This document shows, one piece after another, positions 55,208-63,579 of a stretch of 64,000 nt of DNA. The DNA lies in the NCBI RefSeq assembly GCF_000770305.1, contig NZ_JNVB01000039.1, positions 1 to 64,000 of the forward strand. Reading direction: 5' to 3'. The position numbers and the translations under genes were made by a program. The DNA is from Erwinia oleae. GTDB lineage: Bacteria > Pseudomonadota > Gammaproteobacteria > Enterobacterales > Enterobacteriaceae. Under the pieces are notes generated by a model. The model ran no database searches. It was not told where the DNA came from and worked only from the letters and a program-made list of their open reading frames with translations. Position 1 is the first letter of the stretch. Each line of letters opens with the position of its first letter.

Positions 55208-57562
55208 ATGTCACCACTCCCCCTTTTCAGCACCTCACGGCCGGCGGGCCGGTTTACGCTCCGGCCCATGCGGGCGGACGACGCCTCGCTGATTCACAGC
55301 TGGGTTACCCGCGACTACGCCCGCTTCTGGGGCATGCAGAACGACAGCCTCGATCAGGTTACCGACTTTTATCAACGGCTGACCGCTGATAATCCCCACG
55401 CCGCGCTGATTGGCTGCTGCAACGATCGACCGGCTTTCCTGATGGAGTTTTATCGCGCCAGCGAGGATGAGATCGGTAAGTTTTATCCGGCCCGGCCGGA
55501 CGATTACGGCATGCACATTCTGATTGCGCCCGCCAGCACGCCAGTGAAGCAGTTCAGCTGGCAGGTCTTCACCGTAGTGATGGACTACATGTTCAGCCTG
55601 CCTGAGGTGAAGCGCGTGGTGGTTGAACCGGACGTGCGCAATAACAAAATTCACCCGCTCAACAAGCGCGCTGGCTTCCGCTACCAGCACACCATTGATA
55701 TGGGCCACAAAACCGCGTGGCTGGCCTTTTGCCAGCGCGACGATTATCAACACGCCTTGCTACAGGAATCTCTGACGATGAACCAGACAACGCCACTGCT
55801 TACCGGCACCCACCTTTCCGGTGACAACTGGGCGCAGGCGAACCGCCTGCTGATCCGCAAAGCCATTGCCGAATTCAGCCATGAAAAGATCCTCGCGCCA
55901 GCCGATTTAGGCGCGGGTCGCTATGCGCTGGCCGTGCCGGGCGGTGAAGCGGAATACCACTTCAGCGCCCGGCGACTGGCGCTGGATCACTGGGAAATTG
56001 ACGCCGCTTCGCTCGGCAAACAGGAAAACGGTCGCGCCCTGCCGCTGGATGCGTTGCAGTTCATCGTCGAATTCAATGAGCAGGCAGGCATTTCACAGGC
56101 GCTGCTGGCGACCTACATGGAAGAGATCAGCAGCACGCTGTGCAGCAGCGTATTTAAGCTGCAAAAAGATAATCCGGACAGCCAGGCGCTGGTGAAAGCG
56201 GACTTCCAGACCGTCGAAGCCTCAATGACCGAGGGCCATCCGTGCTTTGTTGCCAACAACGGTCGTATCGGCTTTGATGCACGCGACTATCTCGCTTTTG
56301 CACCGGAAGCGGCCGCACCAATCGCTCTGGTCTGGGTGGCGGTTCACCAGCGCAATGCACACTTTTCCAGCCTCAGCGATCTTGAGTACGAGCAACTTAT
56401 GCGTGAGGAACTGGGCCAGCCCGCCGTTGATCAGTTCAATGAGCGGCTGGTTGAGAAAGGGCTTCAGCCGAAAGAGTACCTCCTGATGCCGGTTCACCCG
56501 TGGCAGTGGCAGAACAAGTTGTTAACCGTCTTCGCGGCGGACATTGCCAATAACGACATTGTTTACCTGGGCACCGGCGACGACCGCTACCAGGCCCAGC
56601 AGTCAATTCGCACCTTTTTCAACCGCAGCCAGCCTGAAAAACGTTACGTCAAAACGGCGTTGTCGGTACTGAACATGGGCTTTATGCGCGGGCTGTCTCC
56701 GTATTATATGGCCACCACGCCAGCGATTAACGAATGGCTTGAGGATCTGGTTAAAAAGGATACCTGGCTACAGCGCTGCGGCTTCCGCATTCTGCGCGAG
56801 GTGGCGGCCATTGGCTATCATAACCGCTACTATGAGAAGGCCGTTAAGGGCGACTCCGCCTATAAAAAAATGTTTGCCGCGCTGTGGCGCGATAACCCGG
56901 TTTCCGACCTCAAACCCGGCCAGCGCCTGATGACTATGGCCTCTTTTCTTCACCTTGATCGGCATCAGAACGCGCTGCTGCCCGCCCTGATTGCTGATTC
57001 CGGTTTACCGGCGGAACAGTGGATAGCACGTTACCTCACCTGCTATCTCAGCCCGCTGCTGCACTGTTTTTATCAGTACGATCTGGTGTTCATGCCGCAC
57101 GGCGAAAATCTGATCCTGTTGCTGGAAAACAACGTGCCGGTTAGCGCGTATATGAAAGATATTGGTGAAGAAATTGCCGTGATGAACCCGGATGCCGAAC
57201 TGCCAGAAAGAGTACAGCGTCTGGCGGTAGACGTGCCGGAAAACCTCAAGCTGCTGTCAATTTTCACCGACGTTTTCGACTGTATTTTCCGTTTTGTCGG
57301 GGCGATCCTCGATCAATCCGGCACGCTGCCTGAGGAGAAATTCTGGCAGGCCGTCGCCCATTGCGTGAAGGACTATCAGCAGGCGCATCCGCAGTTTGCC
57401 GGTAAGTTTTCCCGCTACGATCTGTTTACGCCTGAGTTCAGCCGCTCCTGTCTGAACCGCCTGCAACTGGCCAATAATCAGCAGATGATCAATCTGTCCG
57501 ATCCGGCAGAAAACCTGAAGTTTGCCGGCACATTAGCGAATCCCATTGCCGGATGGCGTTAA
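55208..57562 (+). CDS. dfoC: Desferrioxamine synthetase DfoC: acyltransferase fused to NIS synthetase
   Basis: 784 aa. Residues about 15-180 are an IucB/AlcB-type GNAT acyltransferase (FTLRPMRADDASLIHSWV, PDVRNNKIHPLNKRAGFRYQ) that succinylates N-hydroxycadaverine; about 195-784 is an IucA/IucC-type NRPS-independent siderophore synthetase (MTEGHPCFVANNGRIGFDARDY, HPWQWQN, KTALSVLNMGFMRGLSPYYM, HRQNALLP-like metal site) that joins and cyclises the units, giving desferrioxamine E in relatives. In Streptomyces these are two proteins (DesC, DesD); the fusion is the enterobacterial form. Met188 at the junction could be a relic start. Confidence 0.94.
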   Translation: MSPLPLFSTSRPAGRFTLRPMRADDASLIHSWVTRDYARFWGMQNDSLDQVTDFYQRLTADNPHAALIGCCNDRPAFLMEFYRASEDEIGKFYPARPDDYGMHILIAPASTPVKQFSWQVFTVVMDYMFSLPEVKRVVVEPDVRNNKIHPLNKRAGFRYQHTIDMGHKTAWLAFCQRDDYQHALLQESLTMNQTTPLLTGTHLSGDNWAQANRLLIRKAIAEFSHEKILAPADLGAGRYALAVPGGEAEYHFSARRLALDHWEIDAASLGKQENGRALPLDALQFIVEFNEQAGISQALLATYMEEISSTLCSSVFKLQKDNPDSQALVKADFQTVEASMTEGHPCFVANNGRIGFDARDYLAFAPEAAAPIALVWVAVHQRNAHFSSLSDLEYEQLMREELGQPAVDQFNERLVEKGLQPKEYLLMPVHPWQWQNKLLTVFAADIANNDIVYLGTGDDRYQAQQSIRTFFNRSQPEKRYVKTALSVLNMGFMRGLSPYYMATTPAINEWLEDLVKKDTWLQRCGFRILREVAAIGYHNRYYEKAVKGDSAYKKMFAALWRDNPVSDLKPGQRLMTMASFLHLDRHQNALLPALIADSGLPAEQWIARYLTCYLSPLLHCFYQYDLVFMPHGENLILLLENNVPVSAYMKDIGEEIAVMNPDAELPERVQRLAVDVPENLKLLSIFTDVFDCIFRFVGAILDQSGTLPEEKFWQAVAHCVKDYQQAHPQFAGKFSRYDLFTPEFSRSCLNRLQLANNQQMINLSDPAENLKFAGTLANPIAGWR

Positions 57563-57599
57563 AATTTCAGTAATGCGCACGTGATATGCTGTATGTTGG

Positions 57600-57626
57600 C
57601 GCGGCCGCTTTCCCGGCCGCGTTTTT
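57600..57626 (+). terminator. Terminator of dfoJAC
   Basis: Perfect 8-bp stem CGCGGCCG / CGGCCGCG followed by TTTTT, 38 bp after dfoC and before the exporter gene. Confidence 0.9.
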
Positions 57627-57656
57627 GATCGTTTCACCTTCGGAAAAGGATCCCCA

Positions 57657-58892
57657 ATGGCTTTTTTTGTACCCGTGTCGACCCTGACACGACGACACTT
57701 ACTTTTTCCGCTGTCGCTGGTGCTGTTTGAATTCGCAACCTATATCGCACACGACATGATCCAGCCCGGCATGCTGTTGGTCACGCAGGAGTTTCACGTC
57801 GGCCCTGAATGGGTTTCCGCTTCACTGACGGCCTATCTGATCGGCGGCATCGTGTTGCAGTGGCTGCTCGGCCCGCTCTCTGACCGATTTGGTCGCCGTC
57901 CGGTGATGCTCTCCGGCGTGGCGTTTTTTATGCTGAGCTGCCTGGCAACGCACTGGGTACAAAGCATTGAGCAGTTCGTTTTTCTGCGCTTTCTTCAGGG
58001 GATAAGCCTGTGTTTCATTGGCGCGGTGGGCTACGCGGCCATTCAGGAAGCGTTCAGTGAATCGCTCAGCGTAAAAATAATGGCGCTGATGGCTAACGTG
58101 GCGCTACTGGCGCCGCTGGCTGGCCCGCTTGCCGGGGCGGCCTTTCTGACCGTTGGCGACTGGCGCACCATGTTTTGGTTATTTGCCGCCGTCTCGGCGC
58201 TGGCGCTGCTGGGGCTCTGGCGTGCCATGCCCGAAACGGCAGGAGACAGCGCCACCTCGCTCTCGCTCAGGTCGCTGGGTAAAGGCTACTACGCGCTGCT
58301 GAAAGATCGCCAGGTGATTAGCGGCTCGCTGGCGATTGGCCTGGTCACCATTCCCTGTCTCGCGTGGGTTGCTTTATCACCGGTTATTTTGATCCGCGAC
58401 GAGGGGCTGAGCCGCATGGACTACGCGCTGCTTCAGCTTCCCGTTTTTCTGGCGATGATCGCGGGTAATCTGACGCTGGGCCATCTCGCCAGCCGCCTTC
58501 CCGTTGAACGGCCGCTGCGGCTGGGCGCCTGGCCCATTATCATCGGACTGGCGATCGCCGCCGTCGCCACCGCCATCAATGCGCACAGCTACCTGTGGCT
58601 GACTGCTGGGCTGAGCATCTATGGTTTTGGCACCGGGCTGGTCACTGCCGGGCTTTATCGTCTGACGCTGTTTTCAAGCAGCGCCGGGAAAGGAAGCGTG
58701 GCGGCGATGTTGGGGATGATCAGCATTGTGGTCTTCGCGCTGGGTATTGAAGCAGCCAAAGCCGCCTACTTTAGCGCAGGCAGCGGCGGATTCAGTCTGG
58801 TGAATGCAGCCTGTGGTTTACTCTGGCTGTGGCTGGTGCGGGCGTTTCTGCACGAAAGCCAGCGCCGCATGCATGAAAAAACAACCTTATAA
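57657..58892 (+). CDS. dfoS: MdfA-like MFS exporter, probable desferrioxamine exporter DfoS
   Basis: 411 aa, 12 predicted membrane helices. Close to E. coli MdfA along the whole length: ATYIAHDMIQPGMLLVTQEF contains the membrane Asp/Glu pair of MdfA, then LLGPLSDRFGRRPVML (motif A) and RFLQGISLCFIGAVGYAAIQE (motif C). MdfA is a drug/H+ antiporter; the place between dfoC and the ferrioxamine receptor suggests siderophore export (inference). AGGAT before ATG 57660-region: the start at 57657 reads MAFFVPVSTLTRRHL. Confidence 0.85.
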   Translation: MAFFVPVSTLTRRHLLFPLSLVLFEFATYIAHDMIQPGMLLVTQEFHVGPEWVSASLTAYLIGGIVLQWLLGPLSDRFGRRPVMLSGVAFFMLSCLATHWVQSIEQFVFLRFLQGISLCFIGAVGYAAIQEAFSESLSVKIMALMANVALLAPLAGPLAGAAFLTVGDWRTMFWLFAAVSALALLGLWRAMPETAGDSATSLSLRSLGKGYYALLKDRQVISGSLAIGLVTIPCLAWVALSPVILIRDEGLSRMDYALLQLPVFLAMIAGNLTLGHLASRLPVERPLRLGAWPIIIGLAIAAVATAINAHSYLWLTAGLSIYGFGTGLVTAGLYRLTLFSSSAGKGSVAAMLGMISIVVFALGIEAAKAAYFSAGSGGFSLVNAACGLLWLWLVRAFLHESQRRMHEKTTL

Positions 58893-58902
58893 CCGCCTTA
58901 CC

Positions 58903-58930
58903 GCATTCTGCCTTCCTCAGGGCAGAATGC
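58903..58930. other. Hairpin after dfoS
   Basis: Perfect 10-bp stem GCATTCTGCC / GGCAGAATGC with an 8-nt loop, 10 bp after the dfoS stop. The tail TATCGTCAG has no T-run, so it is a weak or Rho-assisted end at best. Confidence 0.5.
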
Positions 58931-58989
58931 TATCGTCAGAAAAGCGATAACCCTACACTTTCTGTATGAAAATCCAGCACATTCATCAC

Positions 58990-59018
58990 TTGAAATACAT
59001 TATTATAAAGATAATAAT
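58990..59018 (+). promoter_or_regulatory. foxA promoter
   Basis: -35 TTGAAA (58990-58995), 17-bp spacer, -10 AATAAT (59013-59018), overlapped by the Fur box. Confidence 0.5.
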
Positions 59019-59025
59019 TCTCATT
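59007..59025. promoter_or_regulatory. Fur box of foxA
   Basis: Core AGATAATAATTCTCA (59009-59023) matches TGATAAT-N-ATTATCA at 12 of 14 positions, over the -10 of foxA. The following TTGCTATT also occurs next to the dfoJ Fur box. Confidence 0.75.
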
Positions 59026-59123
59026 GCTATTAACACTCTCGTTTGCATCGCTCGCCCGGATGTCCAACTGTTCTCCCCTACGCACGGAGAACAACCAAAC
59101 TGATTCTTGTGAAGGAACTGACA

Positions 59124-61241
59124 ATGAGAATGCCTTTTACCCTGAAGCGTTCTGTTCTGCTTTGCGCTTTCGCGCTTTCCGCCCCCGCGCTGACCTTTGC
59201 GGCGGACACGCTGGTAGTGACCGCTCAACCCGCCGAAACCGCCACCACGCCGACGGAAGGCTATACGGCAAAAACCAGCCAGGGCGCTACCAAAACCGAT
59301 CGCCCGCTGATCACCACCGGCCAGTCGGTTTCCGTGGTGACCCGTCAGCAGATGGAAGACCAGGGCGCGATGGATGTTAACCAGGCGCTGAACTATACCG
59401 CCGGTGCCTTCACAAATTTCGCCGGGGCGGCCACGCGTTACGACACGGTTTCGCTGCGCGGCTTTCACGGTGGCGATGTGGATAACATCTTCCTCGACGG
59501 CCTGCGCCTGATGAGCGATCCGGGCAGCTACAACGTCCTTCAGGTCGATCCGTGGTTTTTAGAACGTATTGATGTGATCAAAGGCCCCTCCTCCGCCCTG
59601 TATGGTCAGACGGTGCCCGGCGGGCTGGTCATGGAAACGTCGAAGCGGCCGCAGTTCGCTCCTGAAGGCCATTTCCGCCTTTCAACCGGCACCAACAGCA
59701 CCAACAGCGCGGCCTTCGATTACACCAACGCCATTAACGATCGGTGGGCGTTCCGCCTGACCGGCATCACCCGCAACAGCGATACGCAATACGACCACAC
59801 CCGCGAGGAAAAATATGCGATTTCCCCGTCTCTGCTCTGGCAGCCGGATGAAGACACGTCGCTGCTGATGCGCGCCTATTTGCAAAAAGATCCCTCCGGC
59901 GGCTATCACAGCGCGGTGCCAGGTGACGGCAGCATTACCGAACACAACGGCCGTAAACTGAGCAACGGTTTTTATGACGGCGACAGTTCACTGGATCAGT
60001 TCAAACGTAACGAACAAATCTACAGCGCTGAATTTTCGCATCGCTTTAACGACACCTGGGCGTTTCGTTCCAACGCCAGCTATTCGCACTCCAATGTCGA
60101 TCTCGACCAGGTGTACCAGATTGGCTGGGATACCACCGATCCTGACCTGCTGAATCGCTACTACTCCGGCTCACGATCCTCGCTGGACGCCTTCGCTATT
60201 GATAATCAGTTAGAGGCCGATTTCGCCACCGGTGAAGTCGATCACAAGGTGGTGCTGGGCGCGGAATATCATCAGTATAAAAACGACCTGTATGATGCTT
60301 CCGGGTTTGCCAGCCAGCTGAATGCCGTTACCGGGGAAGCCGTCGGCGTGAATCCCGCTTACGCGTTCTCCGCCTCGCAGCGCCGCTACTATCAGACCGG
60401 GGTTTATTTACAGGATGAAATGATCTGGAATAAATGGCATCTGGATCTCTCTGGTCGTTACGATCGTATTGTTTCCCAGACTGAAAACTACGATGAGAAC
60501 AGCAAGTACCGTCGTCAGGACGACCATATTGGCGGCCGCGCGGCGCTGCTTTATGCCTTCGATAACGGCATTTCGCCCTATGCCAGCTACAGCCAGGCCA
60601 TTACGCCGCAGTCACTCTCCGGTCAGGACGGTAACCTGCTCAAGCCAACCACCTCAGAGCAATATGAGGCAGGCGTGAAATATCAGCCGGTGGGCACCTC
60701 CGATCTCTATTCAGTGGCCGTGTACGATCTGACGCAAAAAGATGTCGGCAACCGCGTCGTGGTCGGTTCCTACTACGAACCGGCAGGAAAAGTGCATTCA
60801 CAGGGCCTTGAACTGGAAGCGCATAACCAACTCACGCCGCGTCTCAGCACCATCGCCAGCTATACGCTGAACCGCGTGCGCTTTAAGGATTCCGTTGATG
60901 GCAATGATGGTCATACGCCGTACGTCACGCCAAATTCTATGGCATCGGCGTGGGCGAAATATCAGTTTGACTATGGCCTGAGCGTCGGCGCTGGCGTGCG
61001 CTACATTGGCAAGCAGTGGGCGGATAACGAAAACACCACGCGTCTGCCTTCAGCGACGCTGTTTGATGCGTCCGTCCGCGCCGATCTGGGGGCGTGGAAC
61101 AGCAGCCTGAAAGGCGCCTTCGTACAGGTTAACGCCAACAATCTGACCGATCGTGACTATGTGTCCGCCTGTTACGGAACCGGTTATTGCTATTGGGGCG
61201 CGGAGCGTACCATCGTGGCCACCGTCGGCTACGACTTCTGA
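59124..61241 (+). CDS. foxA: TonB-dependent ferrioxamine receptor FoxA
   Basis: 705 aa outer-membrane receptor. Signal peptide of about 26 residues (cleavage TFA/AD), TonB box DTLVVTA at the mature N-terminus, plug domain with SVSVVTRQQMEDQGAMDVNQALNYTAG and IDVIKGPSSALYGQTVPGG, then a 22-strand barrel ending in the terminal Phe of ATVGYDF. It belongs to the FhuA/FoxA hydroxamate group; ferrioxamine is the likely ligand given the dfo genes. ATG 59124 behind GAAGGAACTGACA is chosen; the frame is open 27 codons further but lacks a signal peptide there. Iron-repressed through the Fur box upstream. Confidence 0.93.
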   Translation: MRMPFTLKRSVLLCAFALSAPALTFAADTLVVTAQPAETATTPTEGYTAKTSQGATKTDRPLITTGQSVSVVTRQQMEDQGAMDVNQALNYTAGAFTNFAGAATRYDTVSLRGFHGGDVDNIFLDGLRLMSDPGSYNVLQVDPWFLERIDVIKGPSSALYGQTVPGGLVMETSKRPQFAPEGHFRLSTGTNSTNSAAFDYTNAINDRWAFRLTGITRNSDTQYDHTREEKYAISPSLLWQPDEDTSLLMRAYLQKDPSGGYHSAVPGDGSITEHNGRKLSNGFYDGDSSLDQFKRNEQIYSAEFSHRFNDTWAFRSNASYSHSNVDLDQVYQIGWDTTDPDLLNRYYSGSRSSLDAFAIDNQLEADFATGEVDHKVVLGAEYHQYKNDLYDASGFASQLNAVTGEAVGVNPAYAFSASQRRYYQTGVYLQDEMIWNKWHLDLSGRYDRIVSQTENYDENSKYRRQDDHIGGRAALLYAFDNGISPYASYSQAITPQSLSGQDGNLLKPTTSEQYEAGVKYQPVGTSDLYSVAVYDLTQKDVGNRVVVGSYYEPAGKVHSQGLELEAHNQLTPRLSTIASYTLNRVRFKDSVDGNDGHTPYVTPNSMASAWAKYQFDYGLSVGAGVRYIGKQWADNENTTRLPSATLFDASVRADLGAWNSSLKGAFVQVNANNLTDRDYVSACYGTGYCYWGAERTIVATVGYDF

Positions 61242-61247
61242 CAGACA

Positions 61248-61269
61248 AAGGCCCGTCAGCGGGCCTTTC
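61248..61269. terminator. Terminator of foxA
   Basis: Perfect 9-bp stem AAAGGCCCG / CGGGCCTTT with TCAG loop, 6 bp after foxA. Symmetrical A and T ends allow action for both converging genes. Confidence 0.8.
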
Positions 61270-61379
61270 CCTCATTTTCCCGTCAGACTATGCGACTCGA
61301 ACCGGCTGGTATCTTTATCGTATAACGCGTCCGTTTCTTAACCCGTCGCAACATCACCGGCACGGCACACAAGGCTGCA

Positions 61380-62972
61380 TCAGCCCTGCGCCCAGACGCG
61401 CGGCCCTTCTATCTCCTGATTGCCTGTTGCGGCTGTTTTTGCAGCATCGGCGGCCTGATGAGCGCCCTCTTTCACGCCCTCCTTCACCGCTTCCTTCGCG
61501 CCCTGTTTCACACCTTCTTTTACCGCCGCAGTGACGGCAGCGCGCCCTGCCGTTGCCGCCAGTCCGGCCGCGCCGGCGCCTGGTATCAGCATCGACAGGC
61601 CGGTCGCCACGTAGCTCAGAATATCAAGCAGCTTGAAGATGCCGCCGCCCTTCTCTTTTTTCGCATCGGGCTGCGTCTCCTGGCCCGTGGCCATATCCTG
61701 CTGCGCGGTCAGCTCATCAATAGTTTTGGGTGCGCCAGAAAGCCGATCCGGCTCGGCCACCTGATTGCTGCCTTTGCGAATAAAGGCGTCCAGATCGCCC
61801 TTGCCGATATTTTTATCGTTCGCCTTATTGAAGAAGTTACCGCCCGCCCCGTGTTTGCCGTTGTCCAGCATTGAAAACAGCATCGAGTTTGGCTGGCTGA
61901 GCAGGTTGGCCGCATCGCGCACCTCCTGGCTGTTTTTCGGATCGTTGGCGATTTTAGTCAGTTTATCCTGCTTGATGCCGCCACCTTTGAAGAAGATGTC
62001 TTCATTATTTTTAAGGGTGTCGACAGCCTTACTCTCCTGCGGCGAAAGCTTGACGTTATAGGCCGCAAGGTCGCACAGCCGATCGCGGGATACGCTGGCG
62101 TTGGCATCCTGTTTGCCGGTGAGCTGCTGCCACTGGTCAGGATGCTGCGTGAAATATTTTGCGGCAGCGGCCACCTGCGGCGGACATTTGCCCATATCCT
62201 GCGAACCGTCGGCAATCTTTTGTAAGTTCTCCAGATTTATATTTTTCGGCAGGCTTTCAGAGTAAAGATAGAGTTCGCGCATGGCGTCATTGGAGGACAT
62301 TTCGCGCGGAGGCGACCCCGGTTTGGCATCGGACGGCACATAATCGTGCGTGTAGGTTTCTGCTTTCGCGTCGGCGTATTGCTTAACGGCCGGGTTATCC
62401 TGCCACTGCCGGATGTCTTTTGAACTGATTTTGCCATCGCTCTTACCATTTTTGGCCGGATCGATCGCGGCGAACATCTCCGGATCGTTGAGCAGCGTAT
62501 CCAGCGCCTCTTTTGCGTCCGATGGCGTAGAAGGATCATCACGCAGCTTCTCCAACCCTTCGCGGTCGAGCGGTTTTTTCAGCAGATCTTCATGCCGCCC
62601 CAGCGTCGTCACCACCTGTTCGAACGGCATCTTACCGCTTTCACCCTGCGTCGCGCTGGCATCGCTCTGCGGCAGCGCAGCGGGCTCCGCCATCATTGCG
62701 CCTGCGTTGCCAGAAAGCAGTCCCAGCACCGATGACATAATCTGGCTCATCAGCGTGTCGAGTGACTGTTTTCCATCCTGATTTTGCGGCAGAACGTCGT
62801 TATTATTCGATGAACCCGTCGTCCCCGTGCCGCCCGTTATCTGTGATGAGGTAAAAGAGATGACGCTGTTTTTCCCGGCGGCAACCGACGAAGGCTGCTG
62901 GCCGACAGTTTGCTGTCCCTGCGCGCCCTTTGTCGTGGTGAAACTGGAGGGTGAAAAACCGGACAGGCGCAT
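61380..62972 (-). CDS. hrpK: HrpK/NolX/HrpF-family type III secretion protein (translocon or effector)
   Basis: 530 aa. The N-terminus is Ser/Thr/Gln-rich and polar (about 1-60: SPSSFTTTKGAQGQQTV, then GGTGTTGSSNNND), as usual for type III secretion signals. The middle has two related blocks resembling NolX/HrpF/HrpK repeats with EF-hand-like loops (AAIDPAKNGKSDGKISSKDI and NKANDKNIGKGDLDAFI). Near the C-terminus a hydrophobic stretch (LLDILSYVATGLSMLIPGAG, about 445-465) is followed by an Ala/Lys/Glu repeat tract (AVKEGVKQGAKEAVKEGVKE). These proteins insert in host membranes during Hrp-type secretion. ATG 62972 behind GGAG; an HrpL box lies 32 bp upstream. No other type III gene is in the window. 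Confidence 0.7.
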   Translation of the reverse strand: MRLSGFSPSSFTTTKGAQGQQTVGQQPSSVAAGKNSVISFTSSQITGGTGTTGSSNNNDVLPQNQDGKQSLDTLMSQIMSSVLGLLSGNAGAMMAEPAALPQSDASATQGESGKMPFEQVVTTLGRHEDLLKKPLDREGLEKLRDDPSTPSDAKEALDTLLNDPEMFAAIDPAKNGKSDGKISSKDIRQWQDNPAVKQYADAKAETYTHDYVPSDAKPGSPPREMSSNDAMRELYLYSESLPKNINLENLQKIADGSQDMGKCPPQVAAAAKYFTQHPDQWQQLTGKQDANASVSRDRLCDLAAYNVKLSPQESKAVDTLKNNEDIFFKGGGIKQDKLTKIANDPKNSQEVRDAANLLSQPNSMLFSMLDNGKHGAGGNFFNKANDKNIGKGDLDAFIRKGSNQVAEPDRLSGAPKTIDELTAQQDMATGQETQPDAKKEKGGGIFKLLDILSYVATGLSMLIPGAGAAGLAATAGRAAVTAAVKEGVKQGAKEAVKEGVKEGAHQAADAAKTAATGNQEIEGPRVWAQG

Positions 62973-63003
62973 AATATTAGCTCCGCATAAAGAATCGTCT
63001 CGC

Positions 63004-63031
63004 TGTGTGGCATTTGCCGGGCAAAAGTTCC
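63004..63031 (-). promoter_or_regulatory. hrp box (HrpL-dependent promoter)
   Basis: Reverse strand GGAACT (63031-63026), 15 bp, CCACACA (63010-63004). The HrpL consensus is GGAACC-N15/16-CCACNNA; one mismatch. It ends 31 bp before the start codon of the hrpK-like gene. Confidence 0.8.
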
Positions 63032-63209
63032 GCGTAGTCAGCCTGGCTTTGTCAATCTTTGCGAAGCGCCTTCCGGTTTTACAGGTGTCGCTTCCCCCTG
63101 CGCTGCGATAGACTAGCCTGCGTCAGACCCGATGCCAGACGCTGGCTGACTGTATAAAAAACAAACGCAGAGATTTTACTTCTTCTTCGATGGAACGGAT
63201 AAAAACCGC

Positions 63210-63266
63210 ATGAACGATACCAGTAAATTCGCCGCCCACACGCCAATGATGCAGCAGTACTTATAA
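63210..63266 (+). pseudogene. mutS: 5' fragment of mutS (18 codons), interrupted
   Basis: ATG 63210 opens a frame of 18 codons then TAA (63264-63266). Residues 8-18 read AAHTPMMQQYL; E. coli MutS begins with 17 similar residues ending DAHTPMMQQYL before continuing RLKAQHP. The match ends exactly at the Tyr-Leu codons, after which the sequence becomes AT-rich and unrelated. In E. coli mutS lies downstream of the recA-mltB side of this region and points the same way, so synteny agrees. MutS recognises mismatches for repair. The rest of the gene is not in the window; it presumably lies beyond the inserted element. Confidence 0.85.
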
Positions 63267-63270
63267 ACAT
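63258..63270. other. Left junction of inserted element in mutS (attachment site)
   Basis: The mutS match runs through TAC (63258-63260) and TT of the next codon; from about 63263 the sequence is ATAAACATC and AT-rich. The recombination core should lie at this point. The exact crossover cannot be set without the other end. Confidence 0.65.
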
Positions 63271-63579
63271 CTATTAATATTCTGTTTTGTAAGTAAAAAA
63301 TTATAAAATTTTCTTTTTTAGGCTACATATAAAATACTTTTTAAGAAAAATTTTTACGGCAAAACTTAAAAGTTCCGTTTAACTCCCAGCACAAAGAGAT
63401 AATCCATCTTTCCACTCTTTAGCACCCTCAAACCTCTCATCGTTTGTTCCTTCCGAGAAAATGTTAATTCCATATCTCAAAAATCCGCCTTGCAGAAAAC
63501 AAAAAAAGGTTGAAAGCGATTGAAAAATGATCAATTTTTAACCAATTCATTTCTCAAGTAGTTTCATCAAGGCACTAAA
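63267..63579. other. AT-rich left end of the inserted element
   Basis: 313 bp between the mutS break and the recombinase gene, visibly far richer in A and T than the backbone. It should contain the recombinase promoter and part of the attachment site; no gene is seen. Confidence 0.6.

Noticed and set aside
58903-58930. Strong hairpin after dfoS as an intrinsic terminator
   Set aside because: No T-run follows on either strand; kept only as a hairpin.
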